From positions 1-40,454 of IMG/VR virus record IMGVR_UViG_3300045118_000261: a stretch of DNA of 40,454 nt, one strand, 5' to 3'. Each line of letters starts with the position of its first letter. Positions within the stretch are counted from its first letter, which is position 1. Below the pieces are notes generated by a model. That model was not told the DNA's origin, ran no database searches, and saw nothing but the letters and a program-made list of their open reading frames with translations. Source of the stretch: a virus. Below, in pieces: positions 31,036 to 37,425 of this stretch. The position numbers were made by a program, and so were the translations under genes.

Positions 31036-31380
31036 TTATGAATCTTCTTTTTGTTTATCTTCAATTATTTTTACCTCTATTTGATTTCCATCATTACCAG
31101 AAAACTCATTTTTTTGGACTGGCATACCATCTATGTAATTCCATAAGGTCTTAATTGCTGTTATATCACCTTGAAGAGCCATGTGAAGTATTTTTTGTCC
31201 TAGAGCTTTCTTTATCTCTGGCTTTTCATCCATCATGGCTTTAATTGTCTCTGTAATAGAATGACCTTTCTTAGGTCTGCCAGTTGGATTAAGAACGCCA
31301 GAAACGACTCGTCCATTTTCATCACGCACCAATTCTCTACCATTATTCTCTACTTGATTATTGGTGTTATTGTCTTCCAT
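31036..31380 (-). CDS. DUF5681-like, possible small terminase
   Basis: A 114-residue protein containing NPTGRPKKGHSITETIKAMM (31-50) and ILHMALQGDITAIKTLWNYI (64-83) with DGMPVQ after it. This is the pattern I associate with DUF5681-type phage proteins that lie close to the large terminase and may recognise DNA as the small subunit. A strong AAAGGAGG precedes the start, and the gene overlaps the methyltransferase gene by 31 bases. The terminase role is inferred. Confidence 0.65.
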   Translation of the reverse strand: MEDNNTNNQVENNGRELVRDENGRVVSGVLNPTGRPKKGHSITETIKAMMDEKPEIKKALGQKILHMALQGDITAIKTLWNYIDGMPVQKNEFSGNDGNQIEVKIIEDKQKEDS

Positions 31381-32102
31381 TCCGCCTCCTTTCCAATAAA
31401 TTTAGCATAGCGTTTGCGGATTACATCGGCGTAATGCTCGTAGATCTCCATTATATAGCAAATACGGTTTGTTTGTTCACAGGCGATAAGAAATGAACCG
31501 CTACCACCGTATGGGTCAAATATAATATCGTTTTCCTTACTAAACTTCTTATAAAACCATGAAGCTAGTTGTATTGGTTTTTGCGTAGGATGCTGTCTAT
31601 TACTTCCTTTCTCTTGTTCAGTTCCAAATATACCAGCCCATCTAATTCTTACTATTTCTCGTTTATGTTTTTGTTTACTCCACACTAACTCAAATGTAGA
31701 ACCAAACATTCTATCCATATTTTCTTCAACACGTTTATCCCATACAAACCAACTACCATCATTAGGAAGTGTTTTAGAATAATAATCCCCACCAAAATAA
31801 AATTGCTCTTTAATACCATAATCCATATAAATAAATGGTTTATCATCACCTATTATAGAATTGTATTTCTTGCCGCTTTTCACTCCTTTTTCAAGAGCAA
31901 ACCGCGGCTTGCTCTTCATGCCGCTATAATCCGTATCTAAATCCATCCCATACGGTGGGTCAGTAAACACCATATCCGCTTTCTTCCCGTTCATCAACTT
32001 CTCTACATCCTCAATCTTTGTCGAATCACCACACATTAAAAAGTGAGATTTTATATCCGCTTCAGTATATCCAAACTCATGATCGCCACATTTCTGTATC
32101 AT
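31350..32102 (-). CDS. DNA adenine/cytosine-N4 methyltransferase, C-terminal part of a ParB-MTase
   Basis: A 250-residue methyltransferase with TDPPYG (47-52) before the SAM-binding FDPYGGSGSF (195-204), the beta-class order, and HPTQKP in between. DPPY favours N6-adenine. The start (MIQKCGDHEFGYTEADIKSH then FLMCGDSTK) looks like the middle of a longer protein: in many phages a ParB-like domain is fused just upstream of LMCGDST. Here the ParB part is a separate gene (32728-33303) and an HNH gene lies between them. It probably modifies phage DNA against restriction; the target is unknown. Confidence 0.8.
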   Translation of the reverse strand: MIQKCGDHEFGYTEADIKSHFLMCGDSTKIEDVEKLMNGKKADMVFTDPPYGMDLDTDYSGMKSKPRFALEKGVKSGKKYNSIIGDDKPFIYMDYGIKEQFYFGGDYYSKTLPNDGSWFVWDKRVEENMDRMFGSTFELVWSKQKHKREIVRIRWAGIFGTEQEKGSNRQHPTQKPIQLASWFYKKFSKENDIIFDPYGGSGSFLIACEQTNRICYIMEIYEHYADVIRKRYAKFIGKEAEWKTITPIIK

Positions 32103-32701
32103 ATTTTATTATTCTTTGAACAATTACAACTTATACATAAAGGCTGTAAATTATCTATATTGTTTTTCCCACCTTTTGAAAGTGGAATTATATGATCTAT
32201 TGTAATTTTTTCTTTAGTTTTACACATTTGACATTCTCCATTTAATTCTAATAATTTAGCTTCCCATAATTTCTTATCTATTTTACCGCTTTTATTGTTT
32301 CTTAACCTATATTTATAAGTTTTTAATTGCCATTTACCTTTTTCAGTTTTCCTATATTTTTTAGTTGCTTTATTATTGTTTTTTCGTCCTAATTTAGACT
32401 TACTATAATTTTTATCTCTTATTTTTTTAGCTTGCTGACACTTAATACACTTTTCTAAATGCTTCGTTGCCCTTAATACCGCTAAATGCCTTGCTTTAGG
32501 CTTTGATCTATATTTTTTCTCATTTAACCATCTTTTATTACTTTTTATCCATCTATTATTTGTTTTTATTCCTTTATTGGTTTTTTTATATTTAGCCTTA
32601 ATTTTTCTTATATTTATAATCTTGCAATCATTACAAAGTCCCCATTTATGATGCCAATGTGGATTAGGAATAAAGTTTTTTTTACAATCTCTACATAACA
32701 T
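32099..32701 (-). CDS. HNH endonuclease inserted between ParB-like and methyltransferase genes
   Basis: A 200-residue, very Lys/Asn-rich protein. The C-terminal HNH domain is CQMCKTKEKITIDHIIPLSK with NNIDNLQPLCISCN, which carries the metal-binding His and Asn plus two CxxC pairs. The N-terminus has CRDC and CNDC, another zinc site. Its composition is more AT-rich than its neighbours. It has its own promoter and overlaps the methyltransferase start as ATGA. Free-standing HNH genes like this are usually homing elements. Confidence 0.85.
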   Translation of the reverse strand: MLCRDCKKNFIPNPHWHHKWGLCNDCKIINIRKIKAKYKKTNKGIKTNNRWIKSNKRWLNEKKYRSKPKARHLAVLRATKHLEKCIKCQQAKKIRDKNYSKSKLGRKNNNKATKKYRKTEKGKWQLKTYKYRLRNNKSGKIDKKLWEAKLLELNGECQMCKTKEKITIDHIIPLSKGGKNNIDNLQPLCISCNCSKNNKI

Positions 32702-32707
32702 GACTTT

Positions 32708-32735
32708 ATTATATCACCACACATCAATTATTCAA
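32708..32735 (-). promoter_or_regulatory. Promoter of the HNH gene, probably leaderless
   Basis: The minus strand has TTGAAT (32735-32730), a 16-base spacer ending in TGA, and TATAAT (32713-32708), an extended -10. The ATG at 32701 starts seven bases after the -10, so the message would have no leader. The same region reads in frame as LMCGD, a remnant of the methyltransferase motif. Confidence 0.6.
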
Positions 32736-33303
32736 GATGGTGTTTCTTTCCACATTTTGGACATATTATCCATTTTCCAAGTTGATATACTTCACCCAGC
32801 CTCGATATAGGCTCTCCCCCTGCTACCTCCGGCACTTCATCTTCTTTAATTTCTTTGAAACCGTCTATTAGCTGATCTAGGGTTTGTGGTTGTTTCAGGT
32901 CAACCGCGTAATCCTCCCAGGTAAAATCAGAAAACTCCCCAGACAAGTTAGCTAGCAGGTCCTCATCATAGAACCCCGCCCTGTCATTATCGGACAAGGC
33001 ATATTCTAACTTCTTCTCCGCTGTATCGGCCCTAACTACAGACACCCAAACATTCTCTATGCCCAACTCTCTGTATGCCCGCAACCTCATGTTGCCGCCT
33101 AATACTATACCGTCTTCGGTAATCACAAGCGGCTTGTATTGCCCCAGCTCCTGTATCTGTTTCTTTAGTCGCTCGAAATCTTTCGCCTTAATAGATCGAG
33201 GGTTCTTGTCCCACTCCCGTAAAGACAACAAAGATCGTATTATTTTCCTACCAGATTCCTGCCTCTGTACTGCCTTAGGATGGCTTGTTTTTGTGTTAGT
33301 CAT
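32728..33303 (-). CDS. ParB/Srx-like nuclease domain protein
   Basis: A 191-residue protein. Residues 25-95 are a ParB-like domain: LREWDKNPRSI, QELGQYKPLVITEDGIVLGG and NMRLRAYRELG carry the usual GGxxR-type motif. The end (ISRLGEVYQLGKWIICPKCG) is the linker that in fused proteins leads into an LMCGDST methyltransferase. It stops shortly after, at a TAA, where the HNH insertion starts. It may help the methyltransferase find or hold DNA. GAATAAGGC precedes the ATG. Confidence 0.8.
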   Translation of the reverse strand: MTNTKTSHPKAVQRQESGRKIIRSLLSLREWDKNPRSIKAKDFERLKKQIQELGQYKPLVITEDGIVLGGNMRLRAYRELGIENVWVSVVRADTAEKKLEYALSDNDRAGFYDEDLLANLSGEFSDFTWEDYAVDLKQPQTLDQLIDGFKEIKEDEVPEVAGGEPISRLGEVYQLGKWIICPKCGKKHHLE

Positions 33304-33564
33304 GCCTTATTCTCCCATCTCATCTGCCGACCATTTACCCAATTCTAGCACTTTCAAGTCTTAGATGCGAACGACCATATTGATCTAGTTTGTTCTATAT
33401 ATTGACCTATTATCAACGCAAACAGCTTGAGTAAAGTATTGGTTATGATTATACCTATTTATACTCTCCTCTATCGGATTGGTACGTTCGGGTAATTACC
33501 CTCCACGATTTATCATGTTTACGGGACTCAGCATCTCTCCCCATGCCCACCAGATAGAAAAGAG
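33304..33564. other. 261-base stretch without a confident gene
   Basis: On the minus strand there is a 29-codon ORF (33544-33455, starting MGRDAESRKHDKSW) with a weak GGTGG before it, and the end of a frame reading ELGKWSADEMGE just before the ParB-like start. Both look protein-like and may be remnants of a larger gene. A weak promoter-like TATAGA lies near 33395. No RNA gene is recognised. Confidence 0.4.
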
Positions 33565-33774
33565 CTACTCGAGATTATTTTTATTTTGTCCTTGCAAACT
33601 TCCTAAATAATCATAAACTCTAAGTTCAGTTCCCTTTGGTGCATTTTGTACCCATGCAGAAAATATTAAATTCCAAAATAGATCGAATTGTTCTTTGTCT
33701 TTATAGGACGAAAAAATATCAAAATCCAATTTAATACTTGGAATTACAACTCTTCTAATGTAATATTTTGTCAT
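33565..33774 (-). CDS. Hypothetical protein
   Basis: A 69-residue protein with strands and a helix containing several aromatic residues (FDLFWNLIFSAWVQ, about residues 30-43). It ends with a short polar tail (QGQNKNNLE). It follows the cytosine methyltransferase gene by 24 bases and has no recognised motif. It may belong to the modification module. Confidence 0.55.
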   Translation of the reverse strand: MTKYYIRRVVIPSIKLDFDIFSSYKDKEQFDLFWNLIFSAWVQNAPKGTELRVYDYLGSLQGQNKNNLE

Positions 33775-33798
33775 CTCATTCTTCTTTCTACCGGATGG

Positions 33799-34650
33799 TC
33801 AAACATCTGCATATTTTATCGCTCTCATAATTTCAATCGCCACCTGCGGGACTATTGCATTTCCATAGGCTTTAAGTGCTTCTTTCCGCCACCACGGATA
33901 GAATTTATAGTCTTCACGTCCAAGTCCACCCAATCTTGCGGGTATCCCATCATCCATCCTACAAAATCGCTGTGCAACTTCAACCCAGTTTTGTTCCCAA
34001 CTTCGTGATTTAACTTTCCCCTTCCTGCTTTCTTCATATTTACCCCTGCTGAATGAGATTGATAATCGTTGCTTCGTGTTGTAGGCAACAATCCAAACTC
34101 TGTCCCGCCTGTGTGGCGCATTGACGGAAACAGCTGGAATAATGAACGGCTGTACTTCGTAGTTTTCCTTTTCCAAGTCAGTGCACACTTGTTCGAGAAC
34201 CAATCCGTTGTTCCAAGTAACCAATCCCGCAACATTTTCAGCGATGATCCACCGTGGTCGATAGAGTCGAATAACGTCAAACATTGGAGACCAGAGGTAA
34301 CGGTCATCATCCGTTCCTTTTCTTCGTCCAGCATGGCTAAACGGTTGGCAGGGGAAGCCACCAGTGAGAAAATCACATCCGCTATGTTCCTTGAATGTGT
34401 CGTTCCTTTTCCTGATATTCTGCGTCCCGTCTTTGATAACTTTGCTTTTGGATGTTCTACATCCTGACCTGTCGGTGTCGGCAATAAACTGTCTGATGTC
34501 GCCATAAAATTCTCCTTTCGACCAATGTTTTTTCAATACCGCTTGGCAAAACGGGTCAATTTCCACGAAAACATGCTCTGCGTTCTTCCATACTTGGTCT
34601 ACCGCATAACTAAATCCACCAATGCCTGCAAATAAATCTATGTGTATCAT
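33799..34650 (-). CDS. DNA cytosine-5 methyltransferase
   Basis: A 283-residue C5 methyltransferase with the full set of motifs: DLFAGIGGF (5-13), EIDPFC (30-35), GGFPCQPFSHAG (97-108, catalytic C101), IAENVAGL (136-143), APHRRDRVW (178-186) and AYGNAIVPQV near the end. The region between motifs II and IV is longer than usual and rich in Lys/Arg. A GGGGAGGG ribosome-binding site precedes it. A second long frame (33852-34505) lies wholly inside this gene. It probably protects phage DNA; the target site is unknown. Confidence 0.9.
   Translation of the reverse strand: MIHIDLFAGIGGFSYAVDQVWKNAEHVFVEIDPFCQAVLKKHWSKGEFYGDIRQFIADTDRSGCRTSKSKVIKDGTQNIRKRNDTFKEHSGCDFLTGGFPCQPFSHAGRRKGTDDDRYLWSPMFDVIRLYRPRWIIAENVAGLVTWNNGLVLEQVCTDLEKENYEVQPFIIPAVSVNAPHRRDRVWIVAYNTKQRLSISFSRGKYEESRKGKVKSRSWEQNWVEVAQRFCRMDDGIPARLGGLGREDYKFYPWWRKEALKAYGNAIVPQVAIEIMRAIKYADV
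33852..34505 (-). CDS. Gene nested in the cytosine methyltransferase (other frame, same strand)
   Basis: A 217-codon ORF entirely inside the methyltransferase gene. Its ATG follows AAAGGAG with a six-base gap, one of the best ribosome-binding sites in the window. The product reads like a real protein: LLPTPTGQD near the start, then DWLLGTTDWFSNKCALTWK, LLPTTRSNDYQSHS and FVGWMMGYPQDW. I recognise these as recurring in phage proteins linked to cytosine methyltransferases (for instance endings like FVEWMMGYP). I therefore treat it as a true overlapping gene, function unknown. Confidence 0.7.
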   Translation of the reverse strand: MATSDSLLPTPTGQDVEHPKAKLSKTGRRISGKGTTHSRNIADVIFSLVASPANRLAMLDEEKERMMTVTSGLQCLTLFDSIDHGGSSLKMLRDWLLGTTDWFSNKCALTWKRKTTKYSRSLFQLFPSMRHTGGTEFGLLPTTRSNDYQSHSAGVNMKKAGRGKLNHEVGNKTGLKLHSDFVGWMMGYPQDWVDLDVKTINSIRGGGKKHLKPMEMQ

Positions 34651-34689
34651 TTATCTCTCCCTCCCCACCAGCTTCTTATACAAATAAGA

Positions 34690-34740
34690 TTATTCGTCTA
34701 TCATTCCACGTTGAAGTTTTTTATGTAAATCGCTCTTCAT
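34690..34740 (-). CDS. Possible 16-residue mini-ORF
   Basis: A short ORF (MKSDLHKKLQRGMIDE) begins with an ATGA overlap with the gene upstream, a linkage used throughout this genome. It has no clear ribosome-binding site. It may be translated by reinitiation, or be chance. Confidence 0.25.
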   Translation of the reverse strand: MKSDLHKKLQRGMIDE

Positions 34741-34970
34741 ATAACATCTTCTTTCCAACACCATTCTGGTTTTAATGCTCCATGAACCTTACAAAGCCAA
34801 CTTTCAAAATCTATATGGTCAATATCTCCAAATCCGTTTTTCACAAAAACTACATTTCCTTGTTTTAAAAATTTATGGCAGGTTGGACAAACAGGGCAAA
34901 CAAGAATAGCCTCATATCCTTCCCCAAACTCAATCCATTTTCCTTTATATTGAAAATTATCACTGCTCAT
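34737..34970 (-). CDS. Zinc-ribbon hypothetical protein
   Basis: A 77-residue protein with CPVCPTCHKF (25-34) and a later Cys pair (LCKVHGALKPEWC), a plausible zinc ribbon. It overlaps the gene upstream as ATGA. Small zinc-binding proteins are frequent in phage accessory regions. No closer family is recognised. Confidence 0.6.
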   Translation of the reverse strand: MSSDNFQYKGKWIEFGEGYEAILVCPVCPTCHKFLKQGNVVFVKNGFGDIDHIDFESWLCKVHGALKPEWCWKEDVI

Positions 34971-35374
34971 ACCAATTTATTATCCACCAGATACTCAAGC
35001 ATGAGACCTGCGGATTCTGCTAAACTTTTATTTTCTTTACTATCAAAAAGTAATTTATTTTTATATGTATACCCAATTTCCCAATATGCACCCACGTGCG
35101 CAATCGTCAAAAATCCGCATATTTTAGAAAAATCACCTATCTTGTCAGGTAACATCTCCCCAAGCTCACCTGCAGTGTAGGCGGAATAAGAGCTTTCATC
35201 TGCATATTTTGGTGTATATCTCTCTTTATCAATCCATGATATTGTTTTGCTTTTGTCTGGACTGTATGCTGTATTCCACCAAAATATACTCTCCCTCCAC
35301 AATCCCGCCTTCTTTAGTTTGGCATCCATGCGTTTAGCAAGATCAAGACTGATGACAAGGTTAGGTAGGGTCAT
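34967..35374 (-). CDS. Hypothetical protein (MTLPNLV start)
   Basis: A 135-residue protein starting MTLPNLVISLDLAKRMDAKL, with a central WRESIFWWNT segment and a helical end. Its first 22 bases are repeated exactly at 36356-36377. It is linked by ATGA overlaps on both sides. It resembles common phage accessory proteins of unknown function with this kind of LAKRLDEAL start. No active site is seen. Confidence 0.65.
   Translation of the reverse strand: MTLPNLVISLDLAKRMDAKLKKAGLWRESIFWWNTAYSPDKSKTISWIDKERYTPKYADESSYSAYTAGELGEMLPDKIGDFSKICGFLTIAHVGAYWEIGYTYKNKLLFDSKENKSLAESAGLMLEYLVDNKLV
35353..35374. repeat. 22-base direct repeat, copy 1 (other copy 36356-36377)
   Basis: These 22 bases encode the start MTLPNLV on the minus strand and are identical at 36356-36377. 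Each copy lies just after a small zinc-ribbon gene, so a zinc-ribbon-plus-gene-start block seems to have been duplicated. Confidence 0.8.
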
Positions 35375-35520
35375 AAAGAGCTCTCTATTAAATAACTTAC
35401 AATAAAAATGAAAGCAACAGATAATTCAATACTTAACAAAACCAGACAGCTTATTGCCAAATCTTTTTCTTCTATAAAAACATCGTATATCATTCCACAG
35501 TTCTCACATTTTATTCTCAT
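35371..35520 (-). CDS. Half zinc ribbon with membrane helix
   Basis: A 49-residue ORF. The start MRIKCENCGMIYDVFIEE is closely similar to the start of the protein at 36379-36564, but the second CxxC half is replaced by a hydrophobic helix (SCLVLLSIELSVAFIFIVSY). It overlaps its neighbours by ATGA on both sides. The function is unknown. Confidence 0.6.
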   Translation of the reverse strand: MRIKCENCGMIYDVFIEEKDLAISCLVLLSIELSVAFIFIVSYLIESSL

Positions 35521-36053
35521 TTTTCTCTTTTCTCCCTCCTGTGGGGAGGGTTATGGTTAATCAACTTTTTTTTAGTAATCAACTTTAATTTTTTATCAAT
35601 TCCGATAATAGCCAAAGACGAATATGTACTCTCGTCTTCTTCAAGCCATAAAGGTTTGTATTCTTCTATAGTAAAATTTCCGCCTTTATATCCAACAAAC
35701 TGTAAGCCAAGTAAAGATTCTAAAACTTTTGCAAGTTTGTTTGCATTTTGTGACAAACTATCTGCTTTGACTACATTTTCTTTTTCCCATTTTTTATATT
35801 TATCTTGAAAATTATCTCCTCCGTAATCATTAAATTCTTCTTTTTCCGCATGGTATCCAGATGATTTAGTGTATAAAGCAATCTCAATATATGAACCACG
35901 CCACGAACCTATCCCTTTTATTCTTTTATCAAATAAAGCGTTAGGCGGTGCTTCTTTTAATGCTTTAATCAAATTACCATAGGTCAAATGATAACTACTT
36001 CTATCTCTTGCCGTATTTTCATTTATTACATTTACTAAATGTTGCATGTTCAT
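35517..36053 (-). CDS. Hypothetical protein
   Basis: A 178-residue protein starting MNMQHLVNVI. It has mixed alpha/beta pattern with segments such as GIGSWRGSYIEIALY (46-60) and LESLLGLQFVGYKGGNFTIE. The last residues (NPPHRREKREK) are encoded by a 22-base hairpin element that is repeated before the gene. It may be a small phage-specific regulator or accessory protein; no family is recognised. GGAGG of the hairpin lies before its ATG. Confidence 0.65.
   Translation of the reverse strand: MNMQHLVNVINENTARDRSSYHLTYGNLIKALKEAPPNALFDKRIKGIGSWRGSYIEIALYTKSSGYHAEKEEFNDYGGDNFQDKYKKWEKENVVKADSLSQNANKLAKVLESLLGLQFVGYKGGNFTIEEYKPLWLEEDESTYSSLAIIGIDKKLKLITKKKLINHNPPHRREKREK
35534..35555. repeat. 22-base hairpin repeat, copy 1 (other copy 36067-36088)
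   Basis: CCCTCCTGTGGGGAGGG, with TTATG after it, occurs exactly at 35534-35555 and 36067-36088. On the minus strand it reads CCCTCC-CCAC-AGGAGGG, a hairpin whose one arm is a perfect ribosome-binding site (AGGAGG). A degenerate relative is at 36578-36598. It could hide or show the site for the next gene. Confidence 0.65.
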
Positions 36054-36066
36054 ACTCTTCTTTTCC

Positions 36067-36088
36067 CCCTCCTGTGGGGAGGGTTATG
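36067..36088. repeat. 22-base hairpin repeat, copy 2
   Basis: This is the second exact copy of the element at 35534-35555. On the minus strand it lies 14 bases before the ATG at 36053, so its AGGAGG arm could serve the 178-residue gene. Confidence 0.65.
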
Positions 36089-36335
36089 TTTGTTTTAATC
36101 TATAAAACTCTGTTGTTATTTGCATTACCCGTGATTGCTCTACTTTGATTCCAAAAAGCTCTTTTAGTTTTTTCCCATTAGGCATATTATTTTTCATAAT
36201 TTCCCGTTGGACTCGTATGGGTAATCCAATTTTTATTATTCTCTTGTTTTGTATTTTTGCCTCTCTAATAGCATTGAGTACTGCTTTTTCATGTGTTGGT
36301 ATCCAATTAGCTTTCAATGTATATTGTTTCTTCAT
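36084..36335 (-). CDS. Small basic hypothetical protein
   Basis: An 83-residue Lys/Arg-rich protein starting MKKQYTLKANW. I chose this start because of the GGAGG and GGGGGAAG sequence before it. An upstream ATG in the same frame belongs to the repeated MTLPNLV sequence and would add 14 residues (MTLPNLVTGRRGGS). The composition and helices (ERKxx-type, HEKAVLNAIREAKIQNKRII) suggest DNA binding. Confidence 0.55.
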   Translation of the reverse strand: MKKQYTLKANWIPTHEKAVLNAIREAKIQNKRIIKIGLPIRVQREIMKNNMPNGKKLKELFGIKVEQSRVMQITTEFYRLKQT

Positions 36336-36355
36336 ACTTCCCCCTCTCCTCCCGG

Positions 36356-36377
36356 TGACAAGGTTAGGTAGGGTCAT
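36356..36377. repeat. 22-base direct repeat, copy 2
   Basis: This is the second exact copy of the sequence at 35353-35374. Here it encodes MTLPNLV followed by TGRRGGS in frame with the 83-residue gene, so it may be a leftover gene start or a short leader. Confidence 0.8.
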
Positions 36378-36378
36378 G

Positions 36379-36564
36379 CTATTTTTTATCATCTTCATTC
36401 CAATTGGTTGAATTTATACTATATTGCACTGAAACTGGGTTGTGAGCATTACTTCCACACTGAGGACAAATGCCGCTTTGAGCGACTTGTAATGGTGTTC
36501 GCATTTCCATATCGCTTATAAAAATATCATAAATCATTCCACAATTTGCACATTTTGTTCTCAT
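36379..36564 (-). CDS. Zinc-ribbon hypothetical protein
   Basis: A 61-residue protein with two CxxC pairs, CANCGMIYD (5-13) and CPQCGSN (33-39), forming a likely zinc ribbon, then a polar tail. Its N-terminal half is nearly the same as in the protein at 35371-35520. It is a probable nucleic-acid- or protein-binding accessory protein. Confidence 0.65.
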   Translation of the reverse strand: MRTKCANCGMIYDIFISDMEMRTPLQVAQSGICPQCGSNAHNPVSVQYSINSTNWNEDDKK

Positions 36565-36595
36565 ATTCCTACTTTCTCCCTTCTTGCGAGGAGGG

Positions 36596-36739
36596 TCATT
36601 TTCTTTCGTTATACTCCTTCAAAAACTGCTGATAATCACGAGCAACTATTTCTCGCGTCCACTGACGCACGATCCCTTCCGGTATGCTTCCAACATAATC
36701 CAGCATAAGCCAGTCAACTATTGCTTCGAGTTTTGTCAT
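36596..36739 (-). CDS. Small hypothetical protein
   Basis: A 47-residue ORF starting MTKLEAIVDWLMLDYVG and ending LKEYNERK. Its ATG overlaps the stop of the alanine-rich gene as ATGA. It looks helical with a central IPEGIVRQWTREIV segment. No family is recognised. It stands where the other paralogue of the alanine-rich gene is followed by a different small gene (40006-40170). Confidence 0.6.
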   Translation of the reverse strand: MTKLEAIVDWLMLDYVGSIPEGIVRQWTREIVARDYQQFLKEYNERK

Positions 36740-37425
36740 ACCTCATCCAATGTTTTTATTCTTTTGAGCATCCAGGTACGGATTTTAGAGGTGATTCTTG
36801 TGTTTACTCTCGCCACTAAACTCGCCTTCCATTCCGCCGTCTCCGCCGCATTCCATTCCGCCGCCCATGCCAACACCGCCGCCTCCGCCGCCAACGCCTC
36901 CGCCGCCTCCACCGCCTTCGCCGCCGCCCATGCCGCCGCCGCCGCCTTCGCCGCCGCCCATGCCGCCGCCTTCGCCGCCTCCCATTCCGCATTCCATTCT
37001 GCCACCGCCTTCGCCGCCGCTTTCACATTCTTTTCTGTCGGGTGTTTGGTCCACGCTTTTGCCGCTTCTATTGCTTTTCTCGGACGGTCGTCGTTGGGGT
37101 ATTGTTTTTCGTAGATATCTATAACCAGTTCTGCGGCGTAGATTGCTAAAGCAACGCTGTCCTTTTTCTGCCAATGATAGGCTTTCACGATCCGCATGTC
37201 TGACCAACACTCTTTGTTATCCTGTATGATAGACTTGCCTTTTGTTTCCACGATGGCAAGGATTTCGCCCTGGACGTAACTAAATGCCTGGTCGGGGTAC
37301 CTCGAACAGTGAAAACCGAAATGGCACATATCTAGTGTGTCCTCATGTTTCCACTTACCAATTTCCCATTTAGAGAGATTGCCGTTGTCACTTTGCAGAC
37401 TCGAACGTAAGAATTTGTATTTCAT
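36736..37425 (-). CDS. DUF7666-like protein with alanine-rich repeat tail
   Basis: A 229-residue protein starting MKYKFLRSSL; the ATG overlaps the upstream stop as ATGA and marks the exact end of a 94-base repeat shared with 1-94. Residues 1-75 (with MCHFGFHCSRYPDQAF and YVQGEILAIVE) resemble the DUF7666 type. Residues about 100-205 are an alanine repeat with Trp, Lys and Glu at intervals (AKAAAWAAAKAAAAAWAAAK). The tail SKIRTWMLKRIKTL is shared with the edge protein. DNA here is strikingly GC-rich. The function is unknown. Confidence 0.75.
   Translation of the reverse strand: MKYKFLRSSLQSDNGNLSKWEIGKWKHEDTLDMCHFGFHCSRYPDQAFSYVQGEILAIVETKGKSIIQDNKECWSDMRIVKAYHWQKKDSVALAIYAAELVIDIYEKQYPNDDRPRKAIEAAKAWTKHPTEKNVKAAAKAVAEWNAEWEAAKAAAWAAAKAAAAAWAAAKAVEAAEALAAEAAVLAWAAEWNAAETAEWKASLVARVNTRITSKIRTWMLKRIKTLDEV
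37332..37425. repeat. 94-base direct repeat (identical to 1-94)
   Basis: The first 94 bases of the alanine-rich gene are identical to positions 1-94 of the window, ending exactly at the ATG. This is strong evidence for a second, recently duplicated or converted gene copy that the assembly could not cross. Confidence 0.95.

Noticed and set aside
36798-37124. Plus-strand proline-rich ORF of 108 codons
   Set aside because: It is the antisense of the alanine repeat (GGC/CGC-rich) and has no start signal or varied composition; it is a by-product of the GC-rich repeat.
36785-37210. Minus-strand glycine-rich ORF of 141 codons
   Set aside because: It is another frame of the alanine repeat gene. The glycine run is a shift of the same codons, and the annotated frame has the ATGA start and the shared tail.
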